Below, piece after piece: positions 34,808-42,725 of a DNA stretch of 64,000 nt. Source of the DNA: Anaerolineales bacterium (GTDB lineage: Bacteria > Chloroflexota > Anaerolineae > Anaerolineales > Villigracilaceae). The stretch covers positions 806,001 to 870,000 of the forward strand of contig CP129480.1 of the NCBI GenBank assembly GCA_030583885.1. Reading direction: 5' to 3'. A program made the position numbers and the translations under genes. How positions within the stretch are numbered: the stretch's first letter is position 1; the number at the start of each line of letters is the position of its first letter. Under the pieces are notes generated by a model, which did not search any database, was not told the DNA's origin, and saw nothing but the letters and a program-made list of their open reading frames with translations.

Positions 34808-35704
34808 ATGAAAAACGATATTCTTCTTGTCGGCAGCGGTGCATTAGCCACACTTTTCGCCGCGCGTTTGGGCGAAGCGGGTTATTCCGTGTCCATGCTC
34901 GGCACCTGGAGGAATGGATTGAAAGCGCTTCAGGAAAACGGTGCGCGTATCGTGGACTCACAGGGTAATGAACACGCATACAAAGTCCATGCCACGGATG
35001 ATCCGCGCGAAGTGAGCGGTTCGAAGTATGCGCTGGTGCTGGTCAAATCGTGGCAGACCGAGCGCGCAGCGCGTCAATTAAAAGAGTCGCTCGCAGACGA
35101 TGGACTTGCACTGACTCTTCAAAATGGACTCGGCAACCGCGAAACGCTCATACGGGACCTTGGAACTGCGCGGGTCGCCCTCGGCATTACCACCACTGGC
35201 GCCACCCTGCTGGGACCGGGACTGGTAAAAGTCGGCGGTGAAGGCCTCATTTCATTGGAGCAGAATCAGGCGCTCGGTCCGCTTGAGGAGGCGCTGCGTT
35301 CCTCCAATTTTAATTTGCAGATCGTGGATGATGCACAGTCGCTCGTGTGGGGCAAACTGGTCATCAACGCGGCGATCAATCCTTTGACAGCCTTGCTGCG
35401 CATCCCGAACGGCGAGTTGTTGTCGCGTCCCCCGGCACGCAGGGTGATGTCTGCGCTGGCGAATGAGGCGGCACAGGTGGCGAGGGCGGAGCGTGTGCAG
35501 CTGCCGTTCAGCAATCCCGTTTCGGCGGCGGAGGATGTGGCGCGCAGGACAGCGGTGAATCATTCCTCCATGTTCCAGGATGTGCGGCGTGGCGCCCCGA
35601 CCGAGATCGATGCGATCTGCGGTGCGGTGACGAAACGCGGCGCAAAACATGGGATTCCCACACCGTACAACCGCGCGTGCTGGCAGCTGGTAAGTGCGCT
35701 GTAA
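34808..35704 (+). CDS. panE: 2-dehydropantoate 2-reductase
   Basis: 298 residues from the ATG at 34808; the open frame back to 34625 is the repeat DNA and is not coding. NADPH-binding motif ILLVGSGALATLFAARLGEAG at the N-terminus, VLVKSWQT, LQNGLGNRE, and the C-terminal helical domain with the catalytic-lysine segment WGKLVINAAINPLTALL and EIDAICG. It reduces ketopantoate to pantoate, the step after PanB. AAAGG in the end of the repeat may serve as ribosome-binding site. Its promoter must lie in or next to the palindromic element. Confidence 0.93.
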   Translation: MKNDILLVGSGALATLFAARLGEAGYSVSMLGTWRNGLKALQENGARIVDSQGNEHAYKVHATDDPREVSGSKYALVLVKSWQTERAARQLKESLADDGLALTLQNGLGNRETLIRDLGTARVALGITTTGATLLGPGLVKVGGEGLISLEQNQALGPLEEALRSSNFNLQIVDDAQSLVWGKLVINAAINPLTALLRIPNGELLSRPPARRVMSALANEAAQVARAERVQLPFSNPVSAAEDVARRTAVNHSSMFQDVRRGAPTEIDAICGAVTKRGAKHGIPTPYNRACWQLVSAL

Positions 35705-35818
35705 ATGACTTGCAGATAAAAAGGGTGACATTTATCCACAACAGTTCGTGATTTCATCTATGCCCATCCTAAAAACCGCATGGTAAGATAAAGCAATCTT
35801 TATCGTTTGGAGGCATCC

Positions 35819-36721
35819 ATGCGCAAGTTGTTCCTGTCATTGATACTTTGGGTTGTGTTTGTGTTCCCATCCCTCGCATCTGCACAAAGTAATGTGACCA
35901 TTTCCAGCATGACGGTGCAGTTGTGGCCTGAATATGACCAGCCCAGCATGCTGGTGATCGTGGATTTTCTGCCCGCTGCAGATACTGCCCTACCTGTGGA
36001 TCTGACCTTCCGCATCCCGCCGGATGCGAACCTGATTGCGGTGGCATCTCATGCGGGCAGCGGCAATTTTATGAATTCCGCCTTCAGCGGGGTTGGGCGG
36101 GATGGTGAGTGGCAGGTTTTTACCATGACGCTCACCGTCAATACCATGTATCGGTTTGAATATTATCAACCGCTCACGCTGAATGGAAACCAGCGCATCT
36201 TTTCCTACTTATGGGACGGAGCGTATGCGGTCGATGAGTTCCATGTCCTTGTGCTGGAACCCAGGGATGTTGTTTCCCTGTCGATGACTCCCGCCCATGC
36301 ATCTGTTGCCGTGGAGAGCGGCGGGAAATATTACGATAGCGGTCTCGTAAAACTTGCCGGCGGCGAACAATTCGCCTTAAACCTGCAATACGAAAAGACG
36401 ACGGACATGCTCTCTGCACCACCGCAGGGACTTCAACCCGCTGCACCGGTGGATGAAAACACATTGGGACGCGTCTCGCTCAATAACTCCCTGCCCTACC
36501 TGATTGGCGGATTGGGCGTTGTGATGATCGTGGGCGGCATTGTGTACTACTGGCAGGCGGGGCGCGCGCCATCCAAAAGGACGAGGCGCAGGACGCATGT
36601 TGAGGCGAAGAACGAAGATGCGGGTGGGGATTCGTATTGTCCGCAGTGCGGCATGAGGGCAAAACCCGGTGACCATTTCTGCCGCATATGCGGTGCGCGG
36701 CTGAGGAATCAGGAAGAATAA
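35819..36721 (+). CDS. surface protein with C-terminal zinc ribbon
   Basis: 300 residues from the ATG at 35819 (GGAGG upstream). N-terminal signal peptide with cleavage after ASA, an extracytoplasmic beta-rich domain (about 25-215), a membrane helix LPYLIGGLGVVMIVGGIVYY, a basic stop-transfer region, and a cytoplasmic zinc ribbon CPQCG...CRICG at the very end. This inverted arrangement, an outside domain tied to an inside zinc ribbon, suggests signal transfer or assembly with a cytoplasmic partner. No family name was recognised. In Chloroflexota, similar proteins occur near respiratory genes (recollection only). Confidence 0.65.
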   Translation: MRKLFLSLILWVVFVFPSLASAQSNVTISSMTVQLWPEYDQPSMLVIVDFLPAADTALPVDLTFRIPPDANLIAVASHAGSGNFMNSAFSGVGRDGEWQVFTMTLTVNTMYRFEYYQPLTLNGNQRIFSYLWDGAYAVDEFHVLVLEPRDVVSLSMTPAHASVAVESGGKYYDSGLVKLAGGEQFALNLQYEKTTDMLSAPPQGLQPAAPVDENTLGRVSLNNSLPYLIGGLGVVMIVGGIVYYWQAGRAPSKRTRRRTHVEAKNEDAGGDSYCPQCGMRAKPGDHFCRICGARLRNQEE

Positions 36722-36723
36722 TA

Positions 36724-36761
36724 AGCAGGTCCAAAGGTTTCAGTAAACCTTTGGACCTGCT
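36724..36761 (+). terminator. 17-bp hairpin between surface-protein and kinase genes
   Basis: AGCAGGTCCAAAGGTTT (36724-36740) pairs perfectly with 36745-36761 around a CAGT loop. It starts directly after one stop and ends 11 nt before the next ATG. No T-run follows, so it may attenuate rather than terminate. Confidence 0.6.
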
Positions 36762-36772
36762 GACGAACATTT

Positions 36773-38236
36773 ATGAATCAGTCACTTTTCATTGGCATCT
36801 ACTTCTTTTACGGCCTTTCATTTTTCAGCATGGGTCTGCTGGTGGCAATGGAAGGCGGACGTTCGACAGATGCGCGTTTAAGGATGGCATTGCGCCCGCT
36901 GGCAGCCTTTGGGTTTGTCCATGCAGCGCATGAGTGGCTGGAGATGTTCAGGGTCATGGGGCACTTTGGCGATCTGTTCGCTGCCGTGTATCCCATGCTC
37001 GCGCTGTCGCTTCTGGCATTTTCCTTCCTGTCGCTGGCCGCGTTCGGATCCTATCTCGTGTTGGGGAGCGAATCCACGTGGCGGGTGAGCCTTATCATCC
37101 CGCTTGGGCTGGAAGCTGTCTGGGTGTATGGTTTGCTGAGCTTTAAAAGCACGTATGTACTTGAAGATATTTACATCATTGCCGATGTGTGGACGCGTTA
37201 CTCCATTGCCATCCCTGCAGGCCTGCTGGCCGCCGCCGGGCTTGTGGTGCAGCAGCGCGCCTTCCGCCGCGCGGGTCTGGTCAGTTTTGGGCGCGATAGT
37301 TTATGGGCTTCGGTTGCCTTTGGCTGGTACAGTCTGGTCGGGCAGGTATTTACCGCGCCGAGCAAACTGCCCCCATCCACCTTCCTGAATTCCGAGTTGT
37401 TTTTCGACAGTTTTGGCTTTCCCGTCCAGCTGCTGCGGGCGGTCAGCGCCATTTTTGCTTCTATATTCGTTATTCGTTTTTTGCGTGCCTTTCAGGTGGA
37501 AAGCGACCATAAGATCGCAGAGCTGCAAGAGGCGCGTTTGCATGAGGCGCGCGAGCGCGAGAATCTGCGCGCTGAGTTGTTTCGCAGGGTGGTCGCCGCC
37601 CAGGAAGCCGAAAGACAACGCATTGCGCGCGACCTGCACGACGAAACCGGTCAATCGCTCACGGCAATCGGCATGGGCTTGCGCGGGCTTGCCAATGAAT
37701 TGAAGTACAAGCGCGGACAACGTGACACCCTGCATCAGTTACAGGTTCTGACCTCCGACTCCCTGCGGGAATTACAACGCATCATCTCGGACCTCAGGCC
37801 TGCCCATCTCGACGACCTGGGTTTATCCGCCACGTTAAGATGGTATGCGAGCCGGCTGCAGGAGTTGACGCACCTGAACATCAAAGTGGATATTTCGGGC
37901 GAGGAACATGCGCTCGATGAAACGGTGAAGATCGCCATCTTCCGCATCATTCAGGAAGCATTGAATAACATTATCAAACATTCACAGGCCAGCAGCGCCA
38001 GTGTCAGCCTGGAATATAGGGAAAAAAACGCCTATATTCTGGTGAGGGATAATGGGATCGGATTCGACATGGAGGCTGTCAAAAACCGCATTGGACGAGG
38101 CTCGCTGGGGCTGGCGGGAATGGCAGAACGTGCTGCCCTGCTGGGTGGGACTGTGGAGATCCACTCGCGACCTGAGTATGGAAGCGAGGTCGAAGCGGCG
38201 ATCCCATATCATGTGATCAGGAAGGAAGAGGCTTAA
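36773..38236 (+). CDS. membrane sensor histidine kinase, NarX/LiaS-like (HisKA_3)
   Basis: 487 residues. Seven hydrophobic helices fill residues 1-235, followed by a coiled coil (about 240-275), the HisKA_3 box AERQRIARDLHDETGQSLTA with H289, and a HATPase domain with EALNNIIKHSQA, DNGIGFD and GLAGMAERAALLGG. This is the kinase type that pairs with NarL/FixJ regulators, one of which follows immediately. The multi-helix sensor implies a signal inside or near the membrane, such as quinone redox state. The pair lies just upstream of the octaheme/NrfD operon, which is its likely target. Confidence 0.92.
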   Translation: MNQSLFIGIYFFYGLSFFSMGLLVAMEGGRSTDARLRMALRPLAAFGFVHAAHEWLEMFRVMGHFGDLFAAVYPMLALSLLAFSFLSLAAFGSYLVLGSESTWRVSLIIPLGLEAVWVYGLLSFKSTYVLEDIYIIADVWTRYSIAIPAGLLAAAGLVVQQRAFRRAGLVSFGRDSLWASVAFGWYSLVGQVFTAPSKLPPSTFLNSELFFDSFGFPVQLLRAVSAIFASIFVIRFLRAFQVESDHKIAELQEARLHEARERENLRAELFRRVVAAQEAERQRIARDLHDETGQSLTAIGMGLRGLANELKYKRGQRDTLHQLQVLTSDSLRELQRIISDLRPAHLDDLGLSATLRWYASRLQELTHLNIKVDISGEEHALDETVKIAIFRIIQEALNNIIKHSQASSASVSLEYREKNAYILVRDNGIGFDMEAVKNRIGRGSLGLAGMAERAALLGGTVEIHSRPEYGSEVEAAIPYHVIRKEEA

Positions 38237-38887
38237 ATGACGATCCGCTTGTTGTTGGTGGATGATCATGCGGTTGTGCGTTCGGGTTTGAAAATGCTGT
38301 TGGGCGGGCACAGTGAAATGGAAATCGTTGGGGAGGCCGGTTCTGCTGCGGAGGCATTGGCGGAGACAGAGCGCATCCAGCCCGATGTTATTTTGATGGA
38401 CATTGGTCTGCCCGATAAAACCGGCATTGAAGCCACGCGCGAAATAAAGGCTAAATTTCCGGATGTGAACATCGTGGCGTTGACCATTCACGAGGACGAG
38501 GAATATTTCTTCCAGATGCTGGATGCGGGCGCATCGGGATATGTTCCCAAGCGCGCCGCGCCGGAGGAATTGATCACAGCGATCAAGGCGGCGGCGATCG
38601 GGGAGGTGTATTTGTATCCATCGCTCGCGAAATTGCTGGTGCGTGATTTTTTCAACACGGAACGCATGGCTGAGGAAAAGATAAACCTTGACGGGCTGAC
38701 GGATCGTGAGCGCGAAGTGCTGACCCATCTTGCAGAGGGTGAGAGCAACGATGAGATTGCAGCGGTGCTGGTCATCAGCCCGAAGACAGTGGAGCGTCAC
38801 CGCGAGAATATCATGCGCAAGTTGAACCTGCATTCGCGCTCTGAATTGGTGCGTTATGCGATCCGCAAGGGGATCATTAAGGCGTAA
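38237..38887 (+). CDS. NarL/FixJ-family response regulator
   Basis: 216 residues, starting right after the kinase stop (TAA then ATG). Receiver domain with LLVDDH, phosphoacceptor D55 in ILMDIGLPDKTG and a Lys in VPKRA; then a LuxR-type helix-turn-helix, LTDREREVLTHLAEGESNDE and SPKTVERHRENIMRKLNLHSR. Partner of the kinase at 36773. A palindrome downstream at 38954, also found in front of the cytochrome gene at 46542, is a candidate binding site (inference). Followed by a strong terminator. Confidence 0.94.
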   Translation: MTIRLLLVDDHAVVRSGLKMLLGGHSEMEIVGEAGSAAEALAETERIQPDVILMDIGLPDKTGIEATREIKAKFPDVNIVALTIHEDEEYFFQMLDAGASGYVPKRAAPEELITAIKAAAIGEVYLYPSLAKLLVRDFFNTERMAEEKINLDGLTDREREVLTHLAEGESNDEIAAVLVISPKTVERHRENIMRKLNLHSRSELVRYAIRKGIIKA

Positions 38888-38910
38888 TTTTCCGAGGATT
38901 TTCTGAATTT

Positions 38911-38949
38911 AAAAGGAGGCTCCCGCTGAAAGCGGGAGCCTCCTTTTTT
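38911..38949 (+). terminator. terminator of the two-component operon
   Basis: A 17-bp perfect stem (38911-38927 with 38931-38947) with a 3-nt loop, ending in six T residues. Confidence 0.92.
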
Positions 38950-38953
38950 GCGG

Positions 38954-38993
38954 CATGGGGCGAATGCCCCACGGGCATGGGAAATGCATGGGG
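38954..38993 (+). promoter_or_regulatory. GC palindrome plus half-site, candidate operator
   Basis: ATGGGG-CGAATG-CCCCA at 38955-38971 with a further CATGGGG at 38987-38993. The same combination, ATGGGG-TATATG-CCCCAT plus CATGGGG, stands at 46596-46637 in front of another cytochrome gene. Confidence 0.5.
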
Positions 38994-39060
38994 TGAAGTC
39001 CGCAGGTTTGGGCGGGGAAAGATGCGTGAGTCCATCGTCAAAGATGGGGAGCGTCCCGAA

Positions 39061-39089
39061 TTTACTTTATTTTAAGGAAGCCGTATAGT
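39061..39089 (+). promoter_or_regulatory. promoter of the octaheme/NrfD operon
   Basis: TTTACT (39061-39066), 17-nt spacer, TATAGT (39084-39089), about 30 nt before the first small gene of the operon. Confidence 0.6.
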
Positions 39090-39119
39090 GGGGGCAGGAT
39101 AAAGAAAGGAGAGATTGTC

Positions 39120-39242
39120 ATGAACGGTTCTGAGATCATTTTGTTGCTCTTCCTGGTTCGCCTGGTGGTGCCGTTCGGTTTGCTCCTGCTGGCTGGTGAA
39201 TGGGTTCGCCGTCGCCATGTCAATTACTGGCTGAAATCGTGA
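39120..39242 (+). CDS. 40-residue single-helix membrane protein
   Basis: ATG at 39120 with AAAGGAG 8 nt upstream, stop TGA at 39240-39242. The sequence is MNGSEIILLLFLVRLVVPFG, a second hydrophobic half, then a basic end RRRHVNYWLKS. One membrane helix with a basic C-terminal side facing the cytoplasm. It is the first gene of the cytochrome operon and 7 nt from the next gene. It resembles the tiny accessory subunits that stabilise respiratory complexes, but no family was recognised. Confidence 0.7.
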   Translation: MNGSEIILLLFLVRLVVPFGLLLLAGEWVRRRHVNYWLKS

Positions 39243-39249
39243 GGAAACC

Positions 39250-39594
39250 ATGGATACGCTTACCTCAATACTCGTAGTTTTGGTTGGTACAGTGCTTCGC
39301 CTGATCGTGCCGCTGACTTTGACTGCGCTTGTGGTTATGGTGCTTCACAGACTGGATGCGCGCTGGCAGGCGGAAGCCGCTAGGGAAAAGAAACTGTTGC
39401 TAAACGGGCAGGCTCACTGCTGGAAGGAAGAGGGGCTTCCAAACAGCGAGATCAAATTACGCCTGGCAAAAGGGGAACGCCCCTGCTGGCAAACCTGCCG
39501 CCTACCCAATGGGCACCTGCGCGAGGAATGTCTCGATTGCGATGTGTTCCGTGATGCACCTGTGCCTGTCTCCCGTCGACACGTCCACATATAA
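39250..39594 (+). CDS. membrane-anchored cysteine-rich small protein
   Basis: 114 residues with GAGG before the ATG. One N-terminal membrane helix (about 5-33) and a polar domain with five cysteines: HCWKEEG, CWQTC and CLDC. The spacing C-x3-C...C-x2-C could bind zinc or an iron-sulfur cluster; there is no heme motif. It lies between the 40-residue protein and the octaheme cytochrome, all closely spaced, so it is probably a subunit or assembly factor of the complex. By the positive-inside rule the polar part seems cytoplasmic. Unknown family. Confidence 0.65.
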   Translation: MDTLTSILVVLVGTVLRLIVPLTLTALVVMVLHRLDARWQAEAAREKKLLLNGQAHCWKEEGLPNSEIKLRLAKGERPCWQTCRLPNGHLREECLDCDVFRDAPVPVSRRHVHI

Positions 39595-39618
39595 ATCATT
39601 TAATAAGGAGATGCCAAC

Positions 39619-40605
39619 ATGTCCTCTTGGTTGAATCGAATTGTAATTGCCCTGATCTTTGCCCTGGTGTTTGCGGGGGTGACTTTGATGGTGGCGGATG
39701 CGCAGGAAGGGGTGAACCCGCCGGTTCGGGAACCCGCCGGTCAAAATGATGATGCCTGCGCCGAATGCCATACCGATTTTCAGACACAATGGATGAGCGG
39801 CCCCCATGGTCAATCCGGCACAAGCTCGGCATTTCTCATGGATTGGGAGAAGCAGGGAAAGCCCGGTGCGTGTCTCGTCTGCCATGCAACTGGGTTTGAC
39901 CCTGCGACCGCTACATGGGAGGCGGATGGCGTCAGTTGTTCCGCGTGCCATGTGGACGAAGGCGGTGATCACCCAAAAACAACGATTACGACAGATGACA
40001 GCCCGGAATTATGCGGCCGCTGCCACAGCGACACCCGCTTTGGATGGGGAGAATGGGAGGGCAGCACGCACTATGCCCGCGGGATGGAATGCACCACCTG
40101 CCATGATGCCCACAGCGCATCCTTGAAATTTACAGTGGCGCGTGACGGCAACGGGTTTCAGGATGCCTCCCAATTGTGCATTTCCTGCCATCGGGAAGCG
40201 AGCATGGAATTCCCATATACAAAGCACCATCAGCAGGGTGTTTCCTGCATCAACTGCCACGTGGATCATCTGCAGCAGGCGGAATACCAGCCGCATACCG
40301 TTCCCGATCATTCCTTCAAGGCGAGTTTGAACTCATGCAACACCTGTCATTCCGAACAGATGCACGCCTCGGCAGAAGCGGCCAGCACGGGTGAGACGAG
40401 TGTTGTTGCCAACGCGGATGTTCCAGTAAATGTTCTAGTGGCAACCGCAGTGACTCCCGAGCCGACCCCTGTCAGCCCGATGGGATATGCCGGGCTTGCC
40501 GGACTTTTAGGCCTGGCGGGCGGGATTGTGCTTGCACCCTGGCTGGAAAAGTTCTATCGCCGCGAAGTAAAACGTCAGCATACCGAGGAGGATGAAAATG
40601 AGTAA
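39619..40605 (+). CDS. octaheme cytochrome c with C-terminal membrane anchor
   Basis: 328 residues. Signal peptide (cleavage near VADA), then eight CxxCH motifs: CAECH, CLVCH, CSACH, CGRCH, CTTCH, CISCH, CINCH and CNTCH, in the style of cytochrome c7/NrfB-DmsE multiheme proteins. A Thr/Pro linker is followed by one membrane helix (about 285-305) and a basic cytoplasmic tail. It should sit on the outside of the membrane and exchange electrons with the ferredoxin/NrfD subunits encoded next. Its stop overlaps the start of the ferredoxin gene, showing tight coupling. No CxxCK active-site heme is seen, so it is a carrier, not a nitrite reductase. Confidence 0.92.
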   Translation: MSSWLNRIVIALIFALVFAGVTLMVADAQEGVNPPVREPAGQNDDACAECHTDFQTQWMSGPHGQSGTSSAFLMDWEKQGKPGACLVCHATGFDPATATWEADGVSCSACHVDEGGDHPKTTITTDDSPELCGRCHSDTRFGWGEWEGSTHYARGMECTTCHDAHSASLKFTVARDGNGFQDASQLCISCHREASMEFPYTKHHQQGVSCINCHVDHLQQAEYQPHTVPDHSFKASLNSCNTCHSEQMHASAEAASTGETSVVANADVPVNVLVATAVTPEPTPVSPMGYAGLAGLLGLAGGIVLAPWLEKFYRREVKRQHTEEDENE

Positions 40606-41383
40606 CCAGACTGTCAGCCGCCGAGACTTTATCAAACTCGCCGCAGTCGGCGCTGCCGTTGCCGCAGGGACGCGTGCCATCACCCAGGTGGAAGCCTCTG
40701 AAGGCGCGAAGGGGGAACATCAATGGGCAATGATCATTGACCAGTCCAACTGTATCGGCTGCAACCATTGCACGCTTGCCTGCCAGGCTCGCAATAATGT
40801 CAACCCTGACATCGAGTGGAACAAGGTGTTGGAAGCCGGGGAAGTGGACGGCAAGATGACCTACCTGCCGCGTCCCTGTATGCACTGCGAAAAAGCCCCC
40901 TGTGTGGAGGTCTGCATGGTCGGCGCATCCTATTACCGTGATGACGGAATCGTGATGATGGACTATGACAAGTGCATCGGCTGCCGATACTGCCAGATCG
41001 CCTGCCCGTATGAGGCGCGAACCTTCAATTGGGAAAACTTCGATGGCGACAACCCCGCTGTGCCGGAATGGGGTACCCCGGAAGTGGAACGCCGCCCACG
41101 TGGTGTGCCGGAGAAATGCTCCTTCTGCTACCAGCGCATCGATCGCGGCCTCTCGCTTGGTCTTACCCCCGGTGAGGACCCTGCCGCCACCCCGGCCTGT
41201 TGTGTGGCCTGTCCAACCGGCGCCCGCACCTTTGGCGACCTGAACGACCCGAACTCACAAGTCAGCCAGTTGTTGAAGAAATATCCATCCTACCGCCTGC
41301 GCGAGAACCTGGGCACGGGCTGTCGTGTATACTACCTGCCCGTCGGCGTGGTGCCTGTCCGCGATGTAACCTTGGAGGGTTGA
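40598..41383 (+). CDS. Tat-exported 4Fe-4S ferredoxin subunit (HybA/DmsB/NrfC type)
   Basis: 261 residues from the ATG at 40598, which has GAGGAGG at good spacing; the ATG at 40592 overlaps that site. Twin-arginine signal SRRDFIKLAAVGAAVAAG, then four cysteine clusters: CIGCNHCTLAC, CMHCEKAPCVEVC, CIGCRYCQIACP and CSFCYQR with later CCVAC. This is the four-cluster electron-transfer subunit of the molybdopterin/NrfD family, placed outside the membrane. It would link the octaheme cytochrome to the NrfD membrane subunit. There is no molybdopterin catalytic subunit in the operon. Confidence 0.94.
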   Translation: MSNQTVSRRDFIKLAAVGAAVAAGTRAITQVEASEGAKGEHQWAMIIDQSNCIGCNHCTLACQARNNVNPDIEWNKVLEAGEVDGKMTYLPRPCMHCEKAPCVEVCMVGASYYRDDGIVMMDYDKCIGCRYCQIACPYEARTFNWENFDGDNPAVPEWGTPEVERRPRGVPEKCSFCYQRIDRGLSLGLTPGEDPAATPACCVACPTGARTFGDLNDPNSQVSQLLKKYPSYRLRENLGTGCRVYYLPVGVVPVRDVTLEG

Positions 41384-41384
41384 C

Positions 41385-42647
41385 ATGAAAACCATCATCC
41401 AAACCATTATCAAGACCGTCCGCACTCCCTGGGGCTTGTGGCTTGCCTTTCTCGCCGTGATCCTGTTCGGCGCACTCATTGGAGGTCTCACCGTGTTCTG
41501 GAAGGGGCTCTCGATCACGAATCTGACAGACCGTGTCCCCTGGGGCTTGTGGATCACGATTGACCTCTCTGCCATTGCGGTCAGCGCGGGTGCGTTCAGT
41601 CTGTGCGCGGGCGTGTACCTCTTCGGTCTCAAACGCTATGCGCCCATTGCCCGCACCGCCACCTTTGTCGGTCTCATTGGCTACACCATGGCGATGCTGG
41701 CCTTGATCCTCGACATCGGCCGCCCGGACCGCTTCTGGAAGGCGCTGGTGTACTGGAACACCCATTCCCTGCTTTGGGAAGTGACCATGTGCATCATGCT
41801 CTACCTGACTGTCCTCGTCCTCGAAACCATGCCCATCTTCGCCTCCTTCGAGTGGTTGAAAAAACGCTTCCCAAAATTGACGGAGAAGATGGAACACGTC
41901 CATAACTATGCGCCCTTCCTTGCCATTGTCGGTCTGGGGCTCTCCAGTCTGCACCAATCCTCCCTGGGTGCGGTCTACGGCGTCATCAAGGCGCGCCCGA
42001 TCTGGTACAAGCCCGAAATGGCGGTGCTCTTCATGTTCTCTGCCATCGTGGGTGGCATTGCCCTCACCCTGCTGGCGTCGATGCTCTCGGCACGGCTAAC
42101 TCCCAAGGCGAAGATCAACGACGGGTTGATCGAGCGCGTGGCGCAATTCCTCGGCTACCTGATGATCGGCTACCTTTACTTCCGCTTCTGGGACTGGCTT
42201 GCCCAGACCTACACCTACGAGCCCGGCAGAACGGAAGCTTTTGAACTGCTCACCAAGGGGACTCTCTCCTTCAATTTCTGGTTCGGCGAGATGATCGTCG
42301 GCACGCTTCTTCCGACCTTCCTCCTGCTCTATCGGCCCACGCGGCTATCCCCCTTCTGGCGCATGCTTGGGCTGGCGATGATCGTCGGTGGTGTGGTCGC
42401 CTTCCGCTTCAACACGAACATTGTCGGCCTGCTGGCGGTCATCTCCTACCTGCCCGGTCAGGCGACGGTCTCCTATGCCAGTTACACCCCGTCCCTAGTG
42501 GAATGGGTGACCGGCATGGGCATCATTGCCTACGGTCTGCTGGCATTCTCGCTCGGCGTGAAATACCTGCGTGTGGTCGACCATCGCATTACTAGCGAGG
42601 TGCATGAGACTGTGTCTGTACAGGCAACCGATACAGTGCGTATTTGA
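41385..42647 (+). CDS. NrfD/PsrC-family quinone-interacting membrane subunit
   Basis: 420 residues with about ten hydrophobic helices. Family landmarks: TPWGLWLAFLAVILFGALIG near the start, then a second PWGLWI, LILDIGRPDRFW, HTHSLLWEV-like segment and SSLHQSSLGAVY. NrfD proteins oxidise or reduce menaquinone in the membrane and pass electrons to the ferredoxin subunit. The start codon follows the ferredoxin stop by 1 nt. With the octaheme protein this makes a three-part quinone-to-cytochrome module similar in plan to Nrf, Qrc and alternative complex III, though smaller than the last. Confidence 0.94.
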   Translation: MKTIIQTIIKTVRTPWGLWLAFLAVILFGALIGGLTVFWKGLSITNLTDRVPWGLWITIDLSAIAVSAGAFSLCAGVYLFGLKRYAPIARTATFVGLIGYTMAMLALILDIGRPDRFWKALVYWNTHSLLWEVTMCIMLYLTVLVLETMPIFASFEWLKKRFPKLTEKMEHVHNYAPFLAIVGLGLSSLHQSSLGAVYGVIKARPIWYKPEMAVLFMFSAIVGGIALTLLASMLSARLTPKAKINDGLIERVAQFLGYLMIGYLYFRFWDWLAQTYTYEPGRTEAFELLTKGTLSFNFWFGEMIVGTLLPTFLLLYRPTRLSPFWRMLGLAMIVGGVVAFRFNTNIVGLLAVISYLPGQATVSYASYTPSLVEWVTGMGIIAYGLLAFSLGVKYLRVVDHRITSEVHETVSVQATDTVRI

Positions 42648-42670
42648 TTTCAAATACCATTGCCTGAATA

Positions 42671-42710
42671 AAAAAAGACACCCTTGAGTTTTCCGGGGTG
42701 TCTCTTTTTA
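42671..42710. terminator. bidirectional terminator between convergent cytochrome operons
   Basis: An 8-bp stem (42676-42683 with 42696-42703) has A-runs before and T-runs after it, so it can serve the genes ending at 42647 and at 42726. Confidence 0.82.
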
Positions 42711-42725
42711 TTCCAGGACACTTTT

